Shown piece by piece: positions 8,251 through 17,557 of a stretch of DNA of 64,000 nt. The first letter of the stretch is position 1; each line of letters opens with the position of its first letter. The position numbers and the translations under genes were made by a program. Below the pieces are notes generated by a model. The model searched no databases, was not told the origin of the DNA, and saw nothing but the letters and a program-made list of their open reading frames with translations. This stretch comes from Hungatella_A sp034142505. GTDB taxonomy: Bacteria; Bacillota; Clostridia; Lachnospirales; Lachnospiraceae. Location: NCBI GenBank assembly GCA_034142505.1, contig JAWZDV010000062.1:1-64000 (forward strand), in the 5' to 3' direction.

Positions 8251-10668
8251 TTAATTTAAATACGGCGAAAATCTCATTTTTTCCCCATCCGTGCTCACAG
8301 TTACCGCACCTGTATCTTCTGTTACCAGCATTTTGATTCCCTGCTCCCGGTAGCGCTTTAGTGTCTCTTCATGGGGATGTCCGTAGGAATTGCCCTCCCC
8401 GCAGGATATGATTACCCATTGCGGGTTCACCTGTTCCAGAAACTTTGTACAGCTGGAATATTGGGAACCGTGGTGGGCGGCTTTTAAGACCTGGATGGGA
8501 TAGAGGCCTGGTTCCAGTGCCTGACTGGATATCATGTCCATTTCCCCAGCTTCACTCATATCGCCGGTCAGCAGCATGGCGGTGGTTCCAAAGTTTAACT
8601 TCAGCACCAGGGAATGCTCATTGCGCTCCTGTTTCCGGGCTGCACTGCCGTGGTAGAGACAGGTCAGGGACAGGTTTCCCGCTTTGATCCGCTCACCTGC
8701 CTGCATCCAGTGTATCTGCCCGCCATGGGTTTCCATCAGATGAACCAGCGGTTCATAAGACGGGTCTTCTTGCCCCAGCCAGGGCAGGATCAGGTTTTGG
8801 ATGCGGATATCGCCGTTTTCTTCCAGCAGATATGTAAGGCCGCTGATATGGTCGTTGTCGCCGTGGCTGACCACTGCATAATCAATCTGAGTGATGCCAT
8901 GGCTCTTTAAATATGGTTCTAAGGTGTTCTCCCCCAGATTCTTTTTATCCGTACTGCCGCCATCCACCAGTATTGCCACATCCTTCATGCGGATACAGAT
9001 TCCGTCGCCCTGGCCGACATCCAGAAATGTAACTTCCATCCCTTTGACAGGAAGCGGTAACAGCATCAGGAAACATGACATGGTCCCTGCCGCCAGAATA
9101 CAGAGGTGGTATACCATGGTTTTCCTGGACGGCTGACCAGACGTTTTCCGCCCACACACAAACCACAACACCACCGCCAATCCCGCCCCATACGCGCCAA
9201 TCTGCCACAATTCCGGCCGCCCTGTCACCAGATTTGCCCCCGGCAGTCTTTCCGCCTGTATACACAGCCACCGGTAAAATTCCAATATATAATGGCCGCT
9301 CCCAACCGCCACCACCCCAGCCGGCTGCCACACGGCTCCCAGCACGATCCCAAGAATCCCGGAAACCACCACATACCCCATCAGTGGAATCACCACCAGA
9401 TTCAGCAAAATCCCATACACCGGAAACTGATAAAAATGATACACAATCACCGGACATGTCACCATCTGGACGGCTGCCCCCAGCGTCACCGTCTTCCCAA
9501 ACCCGCTTTTCACCTCCAGTTTTTCCACCATCCAGGGCCCCAGCCCGCCAATCGCAGCAACCGCTCCAAATGACAGCTGAAATCCTGCCTGCGTCACCAG
9601 ACCCGGATATTCCATCAAGATCAGAAGACAGGCCATCCCCGCCGCCGACATCATATCATAACTTCTCCCCAGATACCCGGCCAGGAGAAAGATCAAAAGC
9701 ATCATAACCGCCCGCATCACCGATGAGGACCCACCTGTCAGTACCCCATAACTGACAATTACCACCGTTCCAATCACCCCGGCCGCGCCATACCCCATCC
9801 CGCTCCGCCGAAGCATCTGGTACACAAACATCCCAATCAGCGAGATATGAAGCCCGCTGATTGCCAATAGATGGGCGATTCCATTTCTCTGGTACAGCTT
9901 CCGCACACCGGTATCCAGTTCTGTCTTATCTCCCAGGATCGCCGCCTGAAAAATACCCAGATCCTCCGGCTCGCAGATCTCCGCCAGCACTTCCCCGGCC
10001 GCCATTCTCATCCGGTACAAAAGATCCCGATACCCCCAGCCGCTGCCGGTATCCAGAATTTTTACATCCTCTCCAAACATCTGCATCCGAATCCCCAGTG
10101 CCCGGTAATACTCCCGAAAATCAAACTCTCCCGGATTCCTCGCCTCCGACGGCTCCTCCAGTTTCCCAAAGCAGGCCGCCTCCATGCCCAGGCGAATCGT
10201 CTGCATGTTGTCCACCCGTTCAAATGCTTCCCGCTCCACATAGACAATCATATCCGGTATTTTATACTCTGGCGCATATTCCGCCCCATACGGATGGCCC
10301 TTGTCTGCACCAATCTCTCCCGTCTTCCCGTCCTTCCTCCTCATCACCCGGCAATCCGACAGTCTTACCCCGTAACTCTTTTCCTTCTCCTCAATCCCTT
10401 CCACTGTCCCGCTCACCCACACCCGTTTCCCCTCCGTGAGCCGCGAGACCTCTATCTCCGCTCCCTCCTGCCGATAACCGGACATTCGAAGAAATCCCAA
10501 ACTGCAGCACAAAAACAGCAGGAACAAAGCCCACGGCCTCCTGCTGTTTCTCCTTTTTTTACCCAACCAGAACAATCCCGGCGCCAACAGCACCAGAATC
10601 ATGATCCCGACATATCCAGGCAGAAGAGCCATTACCTCTCCAAGTACGAATCCCCCTGCCATGCACAT
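8251..10668 (-). CDS. comEC: ComEC/Rec2-type DNA uptake channel protein with metallo-beta-lactamase domain
   Basis: Membrane channel of natural competence that passes single-stranded DNA into the cytoplasm. The 805 residues show an N-terminal DUF4131/OB-like domain (about 60-200). A polytopic Competence domain runs from about 230 to 500 with the signature GLHISLIG (272-279). The C-terminal metallo-beta-lactamase-like domain carries VGQGD (551-555) and SHGDNDH (601-607), proposed to be a nuclease. It is full length and undisrupted. The start is uncertain: the ATG at 10668 is ten bases after the upstream stop with no close Shine-Dalgarno, and a later Met (residue 13) is alternative. No comEA lies next to it in this window, so whether the cell is transformable cannot be judged here. 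Confidence 0.94.
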   Translation of the reverse strand: MCMAGGFVLGEVMALLPGYVGIMILVLLAPGLFWLGKKRRNSRRPWALFLLFLCCSLGFLRMSGYRQEGAEIEVSRLTEGKRVWVSGTVEGIEEKEKSYGVRLSDCRVMRRKDGKTGEIGADKGHPYGAEYAPEYKIPDMIVYVEREAFERVDNMQTIRLGMEAACFGKLEEPSEARNPGEFDFREYYRALGIRMQMFGEDVKILDTGSGWGYRDLLYRMRMAAGEVLAEICEPEDLGIFQAAILGDKTELDTGVRKLYQRNGIAHLLAISGLHISLIGMFVYQMLRRSGMGYGAAGVIGTVVIVSYGVLTGGSSSVMRAVMMLLIFLLAGYLGRSYDMMSAAGMACLLILMEYPGLVTQAGFQLSFGAVAAIGGLGPWMVEKLEVKSGFGKTVTLGAAVQMVTCPVIVYHFYQFPVYGILLNLVVIPLMGYVVVSGILGIVLGAVWQPAGVVAVGSGHYILEFYRWLCIQAERLPGANLVTGRPELWQIGAYGAGLAVVLWFVCGRKTSGQPSRKTMVYHLCILAAGTMSCFLMLLPLPVKGMEVTFLDVGQGDGICIRMKDVAILVDGGSTDKKNLGENTLEPYLKSHGITQIDYAVVSHGDNDHISGLTYLLEENGDIRIQNLILPWLGQEDPSYEPLVHLMETHGGQIHWMQAGERIKAGNLSLTCLYHGSAARKQERNEHSLVLKLNFGTTAMLLTGDMSEAGEMDMISSQALEPGLYPIQVLKAAHHGSQYSSCTKFLEQVNPQWVIISCGEGNSYGHPHEETLKRYREQGIKMLVTEDTGAVTVSTDGEKMRFSPYLN

Positions 10669-10678
10669 CAGTGGTCGT

Positions 10679-11608
10679 TTAATTGTCAGTACCTCCTAAA
10701 TCCAGATTCCTCTCAAACATGGTATTCAGCGAAATCGAGTCGCGGAACATCACATCCGTGGAACCGTTAACCGTAATCTGCACCTTGTTGACGGAAGTGA
10801 GCCCCGACAGCGAATTCACAATCGAGTAAATCGGAATCAAATCCTTCACTTCTTCCGTACTGTTCAAAAATGCAGCGTCAAAATTAATATAGCACACATT
10901 TTCATTGACTGAAACATTGAGCAGCTTCGTGTCCTTCGGCAGCGTCCGGTACCGCCCCGCCTCCTCCGGCCCCTTGATCAGTTCCTCAACGATCAGCTTC
11001 TCTAAGGAAGTGTTCACACTGTGCACCACTTCCCGCTTCTCCTCCACCAGGTTCTCTCCCGTCTCGTCTGCAAAATACAAGATAAGTTCCGTCTTCTCAA
11101 ACGTATTCACATCGCTGATACTCTCCACAAAATCCGAGCCGGCCATCATTCCCACAGGGTTCCCGGCGCCGTCAAGGAGCGGCTGGTCTCCCACATAGAT
11201 ATTGATATAGTCAATCCCGTCAATCTGGGTCAGCGTCTTGGCAAGCGCCGCACGGCACAGAATCTCTCTGGTGGTATTCATATTGGAGCGGCTGCTGTAC
11301 CCCGCGTCAAAATAGAGATAGAGCACCATATCCTCTCTCTGGTATTTTGTCAGAGACACCTTGTCAGACAGAGCCGCCTGACTGTCCAAATACTTGGGAA
11401 CCGTCACAAACTGGTTCCAAATCTCCCCGATCAGCGCGTCCGTATCGGTCGTCTCCGTCACATAATCCTGAGGCATCAGCTTCGTCATAGACGCATTCAG
11501 ATAATAGATCTTGTACGTGCGCTCCGTATCAGACACCTGGTTCTGCCTTCCGCATCCGGCTGTCAGGACCGCAAGAAAAAGAAACAGCGTCAAGAATTTT
11601 CGCTTCAT
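10679..11608 (-). CDS. Lipoprotein with GerMN domains
   Basis: A 309-residue secreted lipoprotein. The signal peptide ends in lipobox LTAGC with Cys19 as the lipidation site. The remainder contains two GerM/GerMN-type modules, about 30-165 and 175-300; the second is clearest (ELILYFADETGENLV, EELIKGPEEAGRYRTLP, VCYINFDAAF). GerMN domains occur in spore germination protein GerM and in LpqB, the lipoprotein partner of the MtrB sensor kinase in Actinobacteria. This gene begins 15 bases after the stop of a sensor kinase, so a kinase-modulating envelope role is a reasonable inference. A germination role is the alternative. comEC follows ten bases downstream. Confidence 0.85.
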   Translation of the reverse strand: MKRKFLTLFLFLAVLTAGCGRQNQVSDTERTYKIYYLNASMTKLMPQDYVTETTDTDALIGEIWNQFVTVPKYLDSQAALSDKVSLTKYQREDMVLYLYFDAGYSSRSNMNTTREILCRAALAKTLTQIDGIDYINIYVGDQPLLDGAGNPVGMMAGSDFVESISDVNTFEKTELILYFADETGENLVEEKREVVHSVNTSLEKLIVEELIKGPEEAGRYRTLPKDTKLLNVSVNENVCYINFDAAFLNSTEEVKDLIPIYSIVNSLSGLTSVNKVQITVNGSTDVMFRDSISLNTMFERNLDLGGTDN

Positions 11609-11623
11609 ATTCTGCCTCCTTCT

Positions 11624-13072
11624 CTATGGAATATAGGTCAAAGGCACACGCACCGTAAAGGTCGAGCCCTCGCCCTCTTTGCTAATCACCTTGATGGCTC
11701 CCTTGTGCATCAAAATTACATTTCGGGTAATGGCAAGCCCCAGCCCGGTACCGCCGGTTTCCCTGGAACGGGCCTTATCCACCCGGTAGAAGCGCTCAAA
11801 GATATTTTCCTGGAACTCCTCCGGAATGCCGCAGCCGGAATCCGCCACCTTTACGTAGAAGAACTTATGGTCCGCATCCAGAACCACCCGGACCCAGCCG
11901 CCCTCCACATTGTACTTGATGGCATTTTCCACCAGGTTATTGAGAGCCAGAGACAGCTTCACCTCATCCACATCCGCAACCACGTCCCGGATGCTCTCGA
12001 AAATCAACTCCACATTCCGCTTCTTGGCTATGGGCCGCAGCCGTTTTAAAATCAGCTGCAGCAGCGCGTTGATGTCCACCTGGGCAATGTTGATTTCCAG
12101 CGCCGCCTTGTCCATTTTCACCAGGGACAGCAGATCGTCGATAATCTTGCTCTCCCGGTCAATCTCATCGGAGATATCCGTCATAAATTCCCGATACAGT
12201 TCCACCGGGACGTCCTCCATGGACATCAGTGAATCCGCCAGCACCCGGATGGATGTGATCGGCGTCTTCAGCTCATGGGACACATTGGATACAAATTCCT
12301 CACGGGACTGGTCCACCGACTTAAGCCTCGTAAGCGTGGTGTTCACCGCCGTTGACAGTTCCCTGGTCTCCTTGTAGGCATTCTCCGCAATCGTCTCGTC
12401 CAAATTGCCCTGGGCCACCCGGTTTAGTACACTCTGCAGCCGTTTAAACGGTCTCATCAGCAGTGTAATCAACCCGAGCGCCAGCATAATCAGCACCCAT
12501 AGAATCATGACCTGGAAAAATGTGGTCTTCTCCGACGATTTATCCACCAGCGCCAGCAGATTCTCCGTGGAACTGGTAACCACCAGCACCCCCTCGATAT
12601 TCTTCTCCGGAGTGTCGTCATAAACCGGGGCCGTCAGCGCGATGTAATGCTTATCCTTGTGATGCCTGCTACTGTTCTCCCCCTGAAAACACCGGATTAC
12701 CTCCTCCGACACATTGGTTTTCCCCACGGCCAGCTTAAAGGTGTCACCGATTACTTTAAAATTCTTATCAACCAGAATCGCCCGTCCGCTGAACACGTCC
12801 GCGATCACATCCATCTCCCCGGCAATCAGCGGGTCCGGCGAATCGGATTTCAGATAACCGGAACGGGTCATCTTATTGCTTAAAATCAGACACTGGTTCT
12901 GAATCTGGATCATCCGGTTTTCAATCTGCATCTGCCGGAAGGACCAGCTCATCACATGGCTTTCCACCACCAGCGGGATCAGCCCGATCAATACCAGAAT
13001 AAAAAACAGAGGCACCTTCATGCTGATGGTGTGCTTCCATTTTAGTTTCTGAAACGGCAGGAATGTCCGCAC
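11624..13072 (-). CDS. Membrane sensor histidine kinase, no adjacent response regulator
   Basis: Two-component sensor kinase of 482 residues. It has TM helix 1 (about 20-37), an extracellular Cache-like sensor region (about 45-180), TM helix 2 (185-206) and HAMP (207-258). The HisKA phosphoacceptor His266 is in NVSHELKTP. The HATPase domain has the N box NLVENAIKYN, G1 DSGCGIP and G2 GGTGLGLAI, so all catalytic motifs are present. A GTG start at 13070-13072 has GGAGG nine bases upstream. No response regulator gene lies on either side (degV upstream, GerMN lipoprotein downstream). The partner must therefore be encoded elsewhere. The kinase-lipoprotein pairing resembles MtrB-LpqB. Confidence 0.92.
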   Translation of the reverse strand: MRTFLPFQKLKWKHTISMKVPLFFILVLIGLIPLVVESHVMSWSFRQMQIENRMIQIQNQCLILSNKMTRSGYLKSDSPDPLIAGEMDVIADVFSGRAILVDKNFKVIGDTFKLAVGKTNVSEEVIRCFQGENSSRHHKDKHYIALTAPVYDDTPEKNIEGVLVVTSSTENLLALVDKSSEKTTFFQVMILWVLIMLALGLITLLMRPFKRLQSVLNRVAQGNLDETIAENAYKETRELSTAVNTTLTRLKSVDQSREEFVSNVSHELKTPITSIRVLADSLMSMEDVPVELYREFMTDISDEIDRESKIIDDLLSLVKMDKAALEINIAQVDINALLQLILKRLRPIAKKRNVELIFESIRDVVADVDEVKLSLALNNLVENAIKYNVEGGWVRVVLDADHKFFYVKVADSGCGIPEEFQENIFERFYRVDKARSRETGGTGLGLAITRNVILMHKGAIKVISKEGEGSTFTVRVPLTYIP

Positions 13073-13123
13073 CCTTTCACACCTCCATCCTTCCCTCTCG
13101 CCCGGATATCCGCGGCCTTACTC

Positions 13124-13999
13124 CTAATCCTCCAGGATATCCAATTTCTTCGTACAGGCAACCGCCAGGGCCCCTGGCCCGATATGGCAGCTGACACTCA
13201 AGGAAAGGGCGTCCACATAAATCTCCCCGGCCTTCGGGAACATTTCCTCCAGTTCCCGTTTAAAATCCATGGCGGCTTCCTCATTGTCGGTGTGGGCAAT
13301 CTCCAGATAGAGGTTCTTTCCCTCTTTATCTCCGAACCGCTCCTCCATATCTTTGGCAATGGCCGTCACCATCGTGCTCTTAGCCTGCTTCATGGTCCTT
13401 GCCTTGGAAAATGCATCCAGCTTCTCTCCCTGGATGGTCAGCACCGGTTTGATCTTTAAGAGCGTTCCCAGCGCGGCCGCGGCCGGTGTGATTCGTCCGC
13501 CTTTTTTCAAGTATTTTAAAGTATCCACCGTGATGTAAATGCTGGATTCAAACTTGGTATCCTCCAGAACCTTTTTGATCTCCCCGCCTGTCATCCCCCG
13601 GTCCGCCATGGCTTTGGCATCCACTACCGACTGCCGCTGGGTAACGGATATCCGCTGGTTATTTACCACAAAAACCCGGTCCTCATACTCCTGAGCCAGC
13701 ATCATAGCCGTCTGGCAGGAACCGCTGAGCCCGCTGGACATGGGAATATGGACAATCTGCTCATACTCCTTCAGCAAATCCTCCCACAGGGTCAGGATCG
13801 AATCCGGCGACGGCTGGGAAGTGGAAATGTCACTCCCATCCCCCAGTCTCTGATAAAACTGCTGCTGGGACAAGTCTATATCTTCATAATAAGTATGCCC
13901 GTCAATCATAAACGGCATAGGCAGTACATACACCCCCAAATCTTTTGCCTGTGACTGCGTAATGCCGCTGTTACTGTCTGTTACAATTGCTACTTTCAT
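13124..13999 (-). CDS. DegV family fatty-acid-binding protein
   Basis: DegV/FakB-type protein, 291 residues. Members bind a fatty acid in a two-domain alpha/beta fold, and some act as FakB subunits that present fatty acids to the kinase FakA. Recognisable features are the N-terminal VAIVTDSNSGI, the STSQPSP loop (substrate Ser/Thr region), the MSSGLSGS motif, the internal YLKKGGRI segment and the C-terminal SCHIGPGALAVA loop with its conserved His. It lies 46 bases downstream of an ABC exporter and 51 bases upstream of the sensor kinase, so the three may be cotranscribed. No fakA is visible here, and which fatty acid it binds cannot be read from the sequence. Confidence 0.93.
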   Translation of the reverse strand: MKVAIVTDSNSGITQSQAKDLGVYVLPMPFMIDGHTYYEDIDLSQQQFYQRLGDGSDISTSQPSPDSILTLWEDLLKEYEQIVHIPMSSGLSGSCQTAMMLAQEYEDRVFVVNNQRISVTQRQSVVDAKAMADRGMTGGEIKKVLEDTKFESSIYITVDTLKYLKKGGRITPAAAALGTLLKIKPVLTIQGEKLDAFSKARTMKQAKSTMVTAIAKDMEERFGDKEGKNLYLEIAHTDNEEAAMDFKRELEEMFPKAGEIYVDALSLSVSCHIGPGALAVACTKKLDILED

Positions 14000-14045
14000 C
14001 CAATGGACTCCTTCTCTGTTATAGTGGTCTTTCTTCTTTTATATT

Positions 14046-15806
14046 CTACTGAACTGCCGTCTGTCCCACAATGCCGGAAGACGTATACAGCTGATAATAG
14101 ATTCCCTTCTGATTCATCAGCGTCTCGTGGTTTCCTTCCTCCACAATCCTGCTTCCCGAAAGCACTAAAATCCGGTCCGCACCGTGGATGGTGGTCAGCC
14201 GGTGGGCGATGGTAAGGGTTGTTCTGCCCGCCGCCAGTTTGTCTAAAGACTCCGAGACAAGATGTTCACTCTCGTTGTCTAAGGCCGCCGTGGCTTCGTC
14301 CAGCAGCAGCACCTTGGGCGCTTTTAAGAATACCCGGGCAATGCTGATTCTCTGCTTCTGCCCGCCCGACAGCTTCACGCCCCGCTCTCCCACATAGGTA
14401 TCGTAACCATCCTTCAGTTCTTCAATAAACTCATGGGCGCCGGCCAGCTTCGCCGCCTGAATCACTTCTTCTCTCGTCGCTCCCGGCTTGCCGTAGGCAA
14501 TATTTTCATAGACACTGCCGGAAAACAGGTACACATCCTGCTGCACCACACCCACACTGCTCCTAAGGCTCTGGAGGGTCACCGTGCGGACATTCTGGTC
14601 ATCCAGCAGAATCTCCCCCGCCGTCGGGTCATAAAAACGGGGGATCAGATTGCACAGCGTCGTCTTGCCGCCGCCTGACGGCCCGACCAAAGCCACCTTC
14701 TCTCCCGGCTGAATCGTGATATTGATATCCGACAGCACCGGCGTGTGGTCATCCGGATATTCAAAGGACACATGCTGAAAGGTAATCTTACCCTCCACAT
14801 CCTGAAGCGGAACCGCTCCTTCCTCATCGAAAATATCCACGCTGGCGTCCATCAGTTCCGTAAAACGCTCAATGCCGGTCATGCCCCGCTGGAACTGCTC
14901 CGCAAACTCGATAATCCGGCGGATGGTCGCCAAAAGCGTCGTCACATATAACGTGTACGCCACCAGATCGGCCGGCGCAATCAAACCCTTAATCATAAAA
15001 ATACCGCCCGCCACGATCACAACAACATACATCAGTCCGTCAAACATGCGGATGGTGTTCTGGAACGCCGCCATATATTTGTAGGTCTGTCGTTTGATAT
15101 TTAAAAATTCCTGGTTGTCCCGGTTGAATTTGCCAATCTCCACATCCTCGTTGGCAAACGCCCGCACCACCTTGTTACCCAGCAGACTGTCCTCGATCCG
15201 GGCATTCAACTCACCGATGTGGTTTCTCTGCCGTTTAAATGCCTTCTTCACCTGGATATTGAAATAAGAACAGGAAATGGCCATCACCGGAATCAATACA
15301 AAGATAATGACGGTCAGCAGCATATTAATCCGCGACAAAATCACAAACGACACCACCGTCTTCACAAACGCGATAAAAAACTCCTCCGGACAGTGATGCG
15401 CAAACTCCGTCACATCAAACAAATCGCTGGTGATCCGGGACATAATCTGTCCCACCTTAGTATTATTAAAGTAGTTATCCGACAGCTTCTGCAGATGGGC
15501 AAACGCATCCTCCCGCATATCCGTCTCAATGGCCGCCCCCATCACATGCCCGGTATAAGCCATATAAAAACTGGCCAGCCCGTCAATGACCCGCAGCCCA
15601 AAATAAACCGCCCCGATCGTCACAATGGTACGCACCGTCAGCGCCGTCAAATCCGTCATCCCAATGTTGGTAATATACCGAAGAATCAGCGGCAGCACCA
15701 GCTCACAAACCGTCGTCAGCGCCGCACAAAACAAATCCATGGTCATGATTCCCAGATATTTCTGATAATAAGGTGCAAATCGTTTTAACAGTGTACTCGT
15801 CTTCAT
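14046..15806 (-). CDS. ABC exporter half-transporter (fused membrane and ATPase domains)
   Basis: Type I ABC exporter of the MsbA/LmrA/multidrug group, 586 residues. The membrane domain has six helices (about 15-310). The nucleotide-binding domain (about 340-575) has Walker A GPSGGGKTT, signature LSGGQKQR, Walker B VLLLDEAT with catalytic Glu, and the H-loop IAHRLTT. It presumably works as a homodimer, since no partner half is adjacent. The substrate cannot be deduced. It is followed by degV on the same strand. About 210 bases separate it from the ECF operon terminator upstream. That gap contains an inverted repeat CATCACA (15853-15859) / TGTGATG (15888-15894) that could be an operator, but I cannot tie it to a promoter. 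Confidence 0.92.
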   Translation of the reverse strand: MKTSTLLKRFAPYYQKYLGIMTMDLFCAALTTVCELVLPLILRYITNIGMTDLTALTVRTIVTIGAVYFGLRVIDGLASFYMAYTGHVMGAAIETDMREDAFAHLQKLSDNYFNNTKVGQIMSRITSDLFDVTEFAHHCPEEFFIAFVKTVVSFVILSRINMLLTVIIFVLIPVMAISCSYFNIQVKKAFKRQRNHIGELNARIEDSLLGNKVVRAFANEDVEIGKFNRDNQEFLNIKRQTYKYMAAFQNTIRMFDGLMYVVVIVAGGIFMIKGLIAPADLVAYTLYVTTLLATIRRIIEFAEQFQRGMTGIERFTELMDASVDIFDEEGAVPLQDVEGKITFQHVSFEYPDDHTPVLSDINITIQPGEKVALVGPSGGGKTTLCNLIPRFYDPTAGEILLDDQNVRTVTLQSLRSSVGVVQQDVYLFSGSVYENIAYGKPGATREEVIQAAKLAGAHEFIEELKDGYDTYVGERGVKLSGGQKQRISIARVFLKAPKVLLLDEATAALDNESEHLVSESLDKLAAGRTTLTIAHRLTTIHGADRILVLSGSRIVEEGNHETLMNQKGIYYQLYTSSGIVGQTAVQ

Positions 15807-15932
15807 CTCTTACTCAAATGTCCCCATAAATCTTCTAAGTTTAGTCTCTTCACATCACAGCCTGACGAATCCTGTTATTTCAAGCTATGTGATGCTTTCT
15901 AGTGTATCACAATTCCACTTATTTTGCCACTA

Positions 15933-15957
15933 GAAAAGCACGGCCTTTCGGCCGTGC
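15933..15957 (-). terminator. Terminator of the ECF/SAM-hydrolase operon
   Basis: An 8-bp GC-rich perfect stem GCACGGCC / GGCCGTGC (15938-15945 and 15950-15957) has a four-base loop, followed on the minus strand by TTTT. It lies 60 bases after the stop of the S-component gene. Confidence 0.88.
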
Positions 15958-16016
15958 CTGCTATACAATCTGACCAGTCGCTGAAAAACTGCCCAAATCA
16001 TCTGTTATGTATCAAA

Positions 16017-16574
16017 TCAGCCTTTCGAAAGGCTCCCCTTCTTCGACCGTGTCTTGCTATACAGCGTCAGCAGAACCGTACCGATCACGCCCGCGGAAAC
16101 GGCGTTGCTGATGGCGGCCACCACACCCTGGGTGAATACTAAGTTGGCCGGCTCGGCGTAGATCACGATGTCGAGAATCGGAGCTACCACGATCCATGCA
16201 ATGGCATTGGCAATCACCTGGTATACGTTGAACAGGATCATATCCTTGCCGGAGAACTCGCCGTCCTCCACATGAAGCTTCGGATATACCAGACCGATCA
16301 GGAAGCAGCTGGTGCCGCTGGCGATGACCCAGCTCCACCATGCGGAACCGTACTGGATGGAGTCAGAAAGTGCATGTCCGATGAATGCAATCAGACCGCC
16401 TGCAATAGGTCCGAACAGGGCTCCGAAAAACGCGCCGATTCCGTAAGCTGTCTGGATGTCCGTCTCCGGGATGCCTGTCGGGATCTTGACATACATGAAC
16501 AGCAAGGTGAATAACGCCGCTCCTAATCCTGTCGCTACAATTGTCTTTGTTTTAAACTCAAATAACCTTTTCAT
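16017..16574 (-). CDS. ECF transporter substrate-binding (S) component, UPF0397 family
   Basis: Integral membrane S-component of an energy-coupling factor transporter, 185 residues with about five or six helices. The sequence matches the UPF0397 pattern: KTIVATGLGAALF at the start, FGPIAGGLIAFIGHALSD, SAWWSWVIASG, ILFNVYQVIANAIAW, the IYAEPAN motif and a basic KTRSKKGSLSKG tail. Specificity of UPF0397 proteins is not established. The gene is last in an operon with EcfA, EcfT and a SAM hydroxide adenosyltransferase, so a substrate linked to SAM, methionine or adenosine metabolism is a possible but unproven inference. Its own promoter (16631-16659) suggests expression can be set independently of the energising module. 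GGAGG precedes the ATG. Confidence 0.9.
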   Translation of the reverse strand: MKRLFEFKTKTIVATGLGAALFTLLFMYVKIPTGIPETDIQTAYGIGAFFGALFGPIAGGLIAFIGHALSDSIQYGSAWWSWVIASGTSCFLIGLVYPKLHVEDGEFSGKDMILFNVYQVIANAIAWIVVAPILDIVIYAEPANLVFTQGVVAAISNAVSAGVIGTVLLTLYSKTRSKKGSLSKG

Positions 16575-16630
16575 ATCGTACCCTCCTTATGTGAATACAG
16601 CATAAAAACATATAAAATATGTATGAGTTA

Positions 16631-16659
16631 AGACTACCCACATTCTTATCATTTGTCAA
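16631..16659 (-). promoter_or_regulatory. Internal sigma-A promoter of the S-component gene
   Basis: On the minus strand TTGACA (16654-16659) is followed after exactly 17 bases by TAGTCT (16631-16636). It lies in the 97-base gap between the DUF62 gene and the S-component gene. An AT-rich inverted repeat (ACATAT-TTT-ATATGT) sits just downstream in the leader. Confidence 0.65.
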
Positions 16660-16671
16660 GTTATTCTGCTG

Positions 16672-17514
16672 CTATTTTGTGAATTCGATCTTCCATTCCG
16701 GCCCGTAGGATAAGTGATACTTGTCGCTGAAGCTGCCCTGGCTCACGGCCATCGCCACTTTCATCAGCTCGTTATTGTAAATCATCGGGTCACCTTTCTT
16801 AGCAAATCCAAAACTCTGATGGAACAGCACCTTCTGCTGGAATGCCACTTCCCCCTCATGGGTTACGGTCACATTCACATAATCTCCATAAGCAAAGCCT
16901 GCCTCCTGGAATGTTTTCAGAGGAATATTGGTCCACAGGTTGCCAAAATTCGGATCGTTGATCTCAAACACGCCGGTCACTTTTCCAGGCTCCGCATGGG
17001 GTTCCAGAATCTCATGCTCCACGATCTCCTCCACCGGATACTCCGGTCCAACGCCCTCGAAATCAATGATTCCGCTTGCCAGGCGGGCCGCCGTGTAACC
17101 GAACAAATCTCTTCCGTGGAAAATAGCCACGCCCTCGGTTCCCTTTCCTCTCAGGCGGTTCACACTCTCATCAATCTCTCTCACGGCCTCGATACCGATC
17201 CATTTCTTCACATGAGTCAGAGAGCCGTTATCCGGAGTCACAATATAGTATCCGTCCACGGTTTTTGCCACACACGGGCGTCGTTTCGTCCCCACCCCCG
17301 GGTCCACCACGGAAACATAGATGGTTCCCTCCGGCCAGAACTGTAAGCTCTGGTACAGACGGTAACTGGCGCTCCAGGTGTCATACTGCGGCAGCTCATG
17401 AGTTCCGTCCATGATCTCCAGTTCTCTGTCCACGCATTTTACCACTCCGTACATGGAGCTGACAGCACCTTCCTTGTAAGTAAAGTCTGTTTGAAATACT
17501 AAAATTGGTTTCAT
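16672..17514 (-). CDS. S-adenosyl-L-methionine hydroxide adenosyltransferase (DUF62 family), copy 1
   Basis: DUF62 enzymes hydrolyse SAM to adenosine and methionine and are related to the SAM-dependent fluorinase/chlorinase. The 280-residue protein shows the family's N-terminal QTDF, VVDPGVGTKRR (catalytic Asp and Arg), VTPDNGSLT and HGRD (catalytic His). A C-terminal beta-barrel domain with NIPLKTF and SQGSFSDKYHL follows. All three residues of the Asp-Arg-His triad typical of hydrolases are present. It is embedded in an ECF transporter operon between ecfT and the S-component. A second, clearly related copy is at 24971-25831. AAGGAG lies seven bases before the ATG. Hydrolase chemistry follows from family knowledge; the physiological role is unknown. 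Confidence 0.9.
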   Translation of the reverse strand: MKPILVFQTDFTYKEGAVSSMYGVVKCVDRELEIMDGTHELPQYDTWSASYRLYQSLQFWPEGTIYVSVVDPGVGTKRRPCVAKTVDGYYIVTPDNGSLTHVKKWIGIEAVREIDESVNRLRGKGTEGVAIFHGRDLFGYTAARLASGIIDFEGVGPEYPVEEIVEHEILEPHAEPGKVTGVFEINDPNFGNLWTNIPLKTFQEAGFAYGDYVNVTVTHEGEVAFQQKVLFHQSFGFAKKGDPMIYNNELMKVAMAVSQGSFSDKYHLSYGPEWKIEFTK

Positions 17515-17557
17515 TGCAATTCTCCTTTTCTTTTATGCTTAAATTTATTGAAAACAC

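Noticed and set aside
11021..12049. 342-residue open frame on the plus strand
   Set aside because: It spans the lipoprotein and kinase genes in antisense, is His/Arg-rich in a non-protein-like way and has no family motif.
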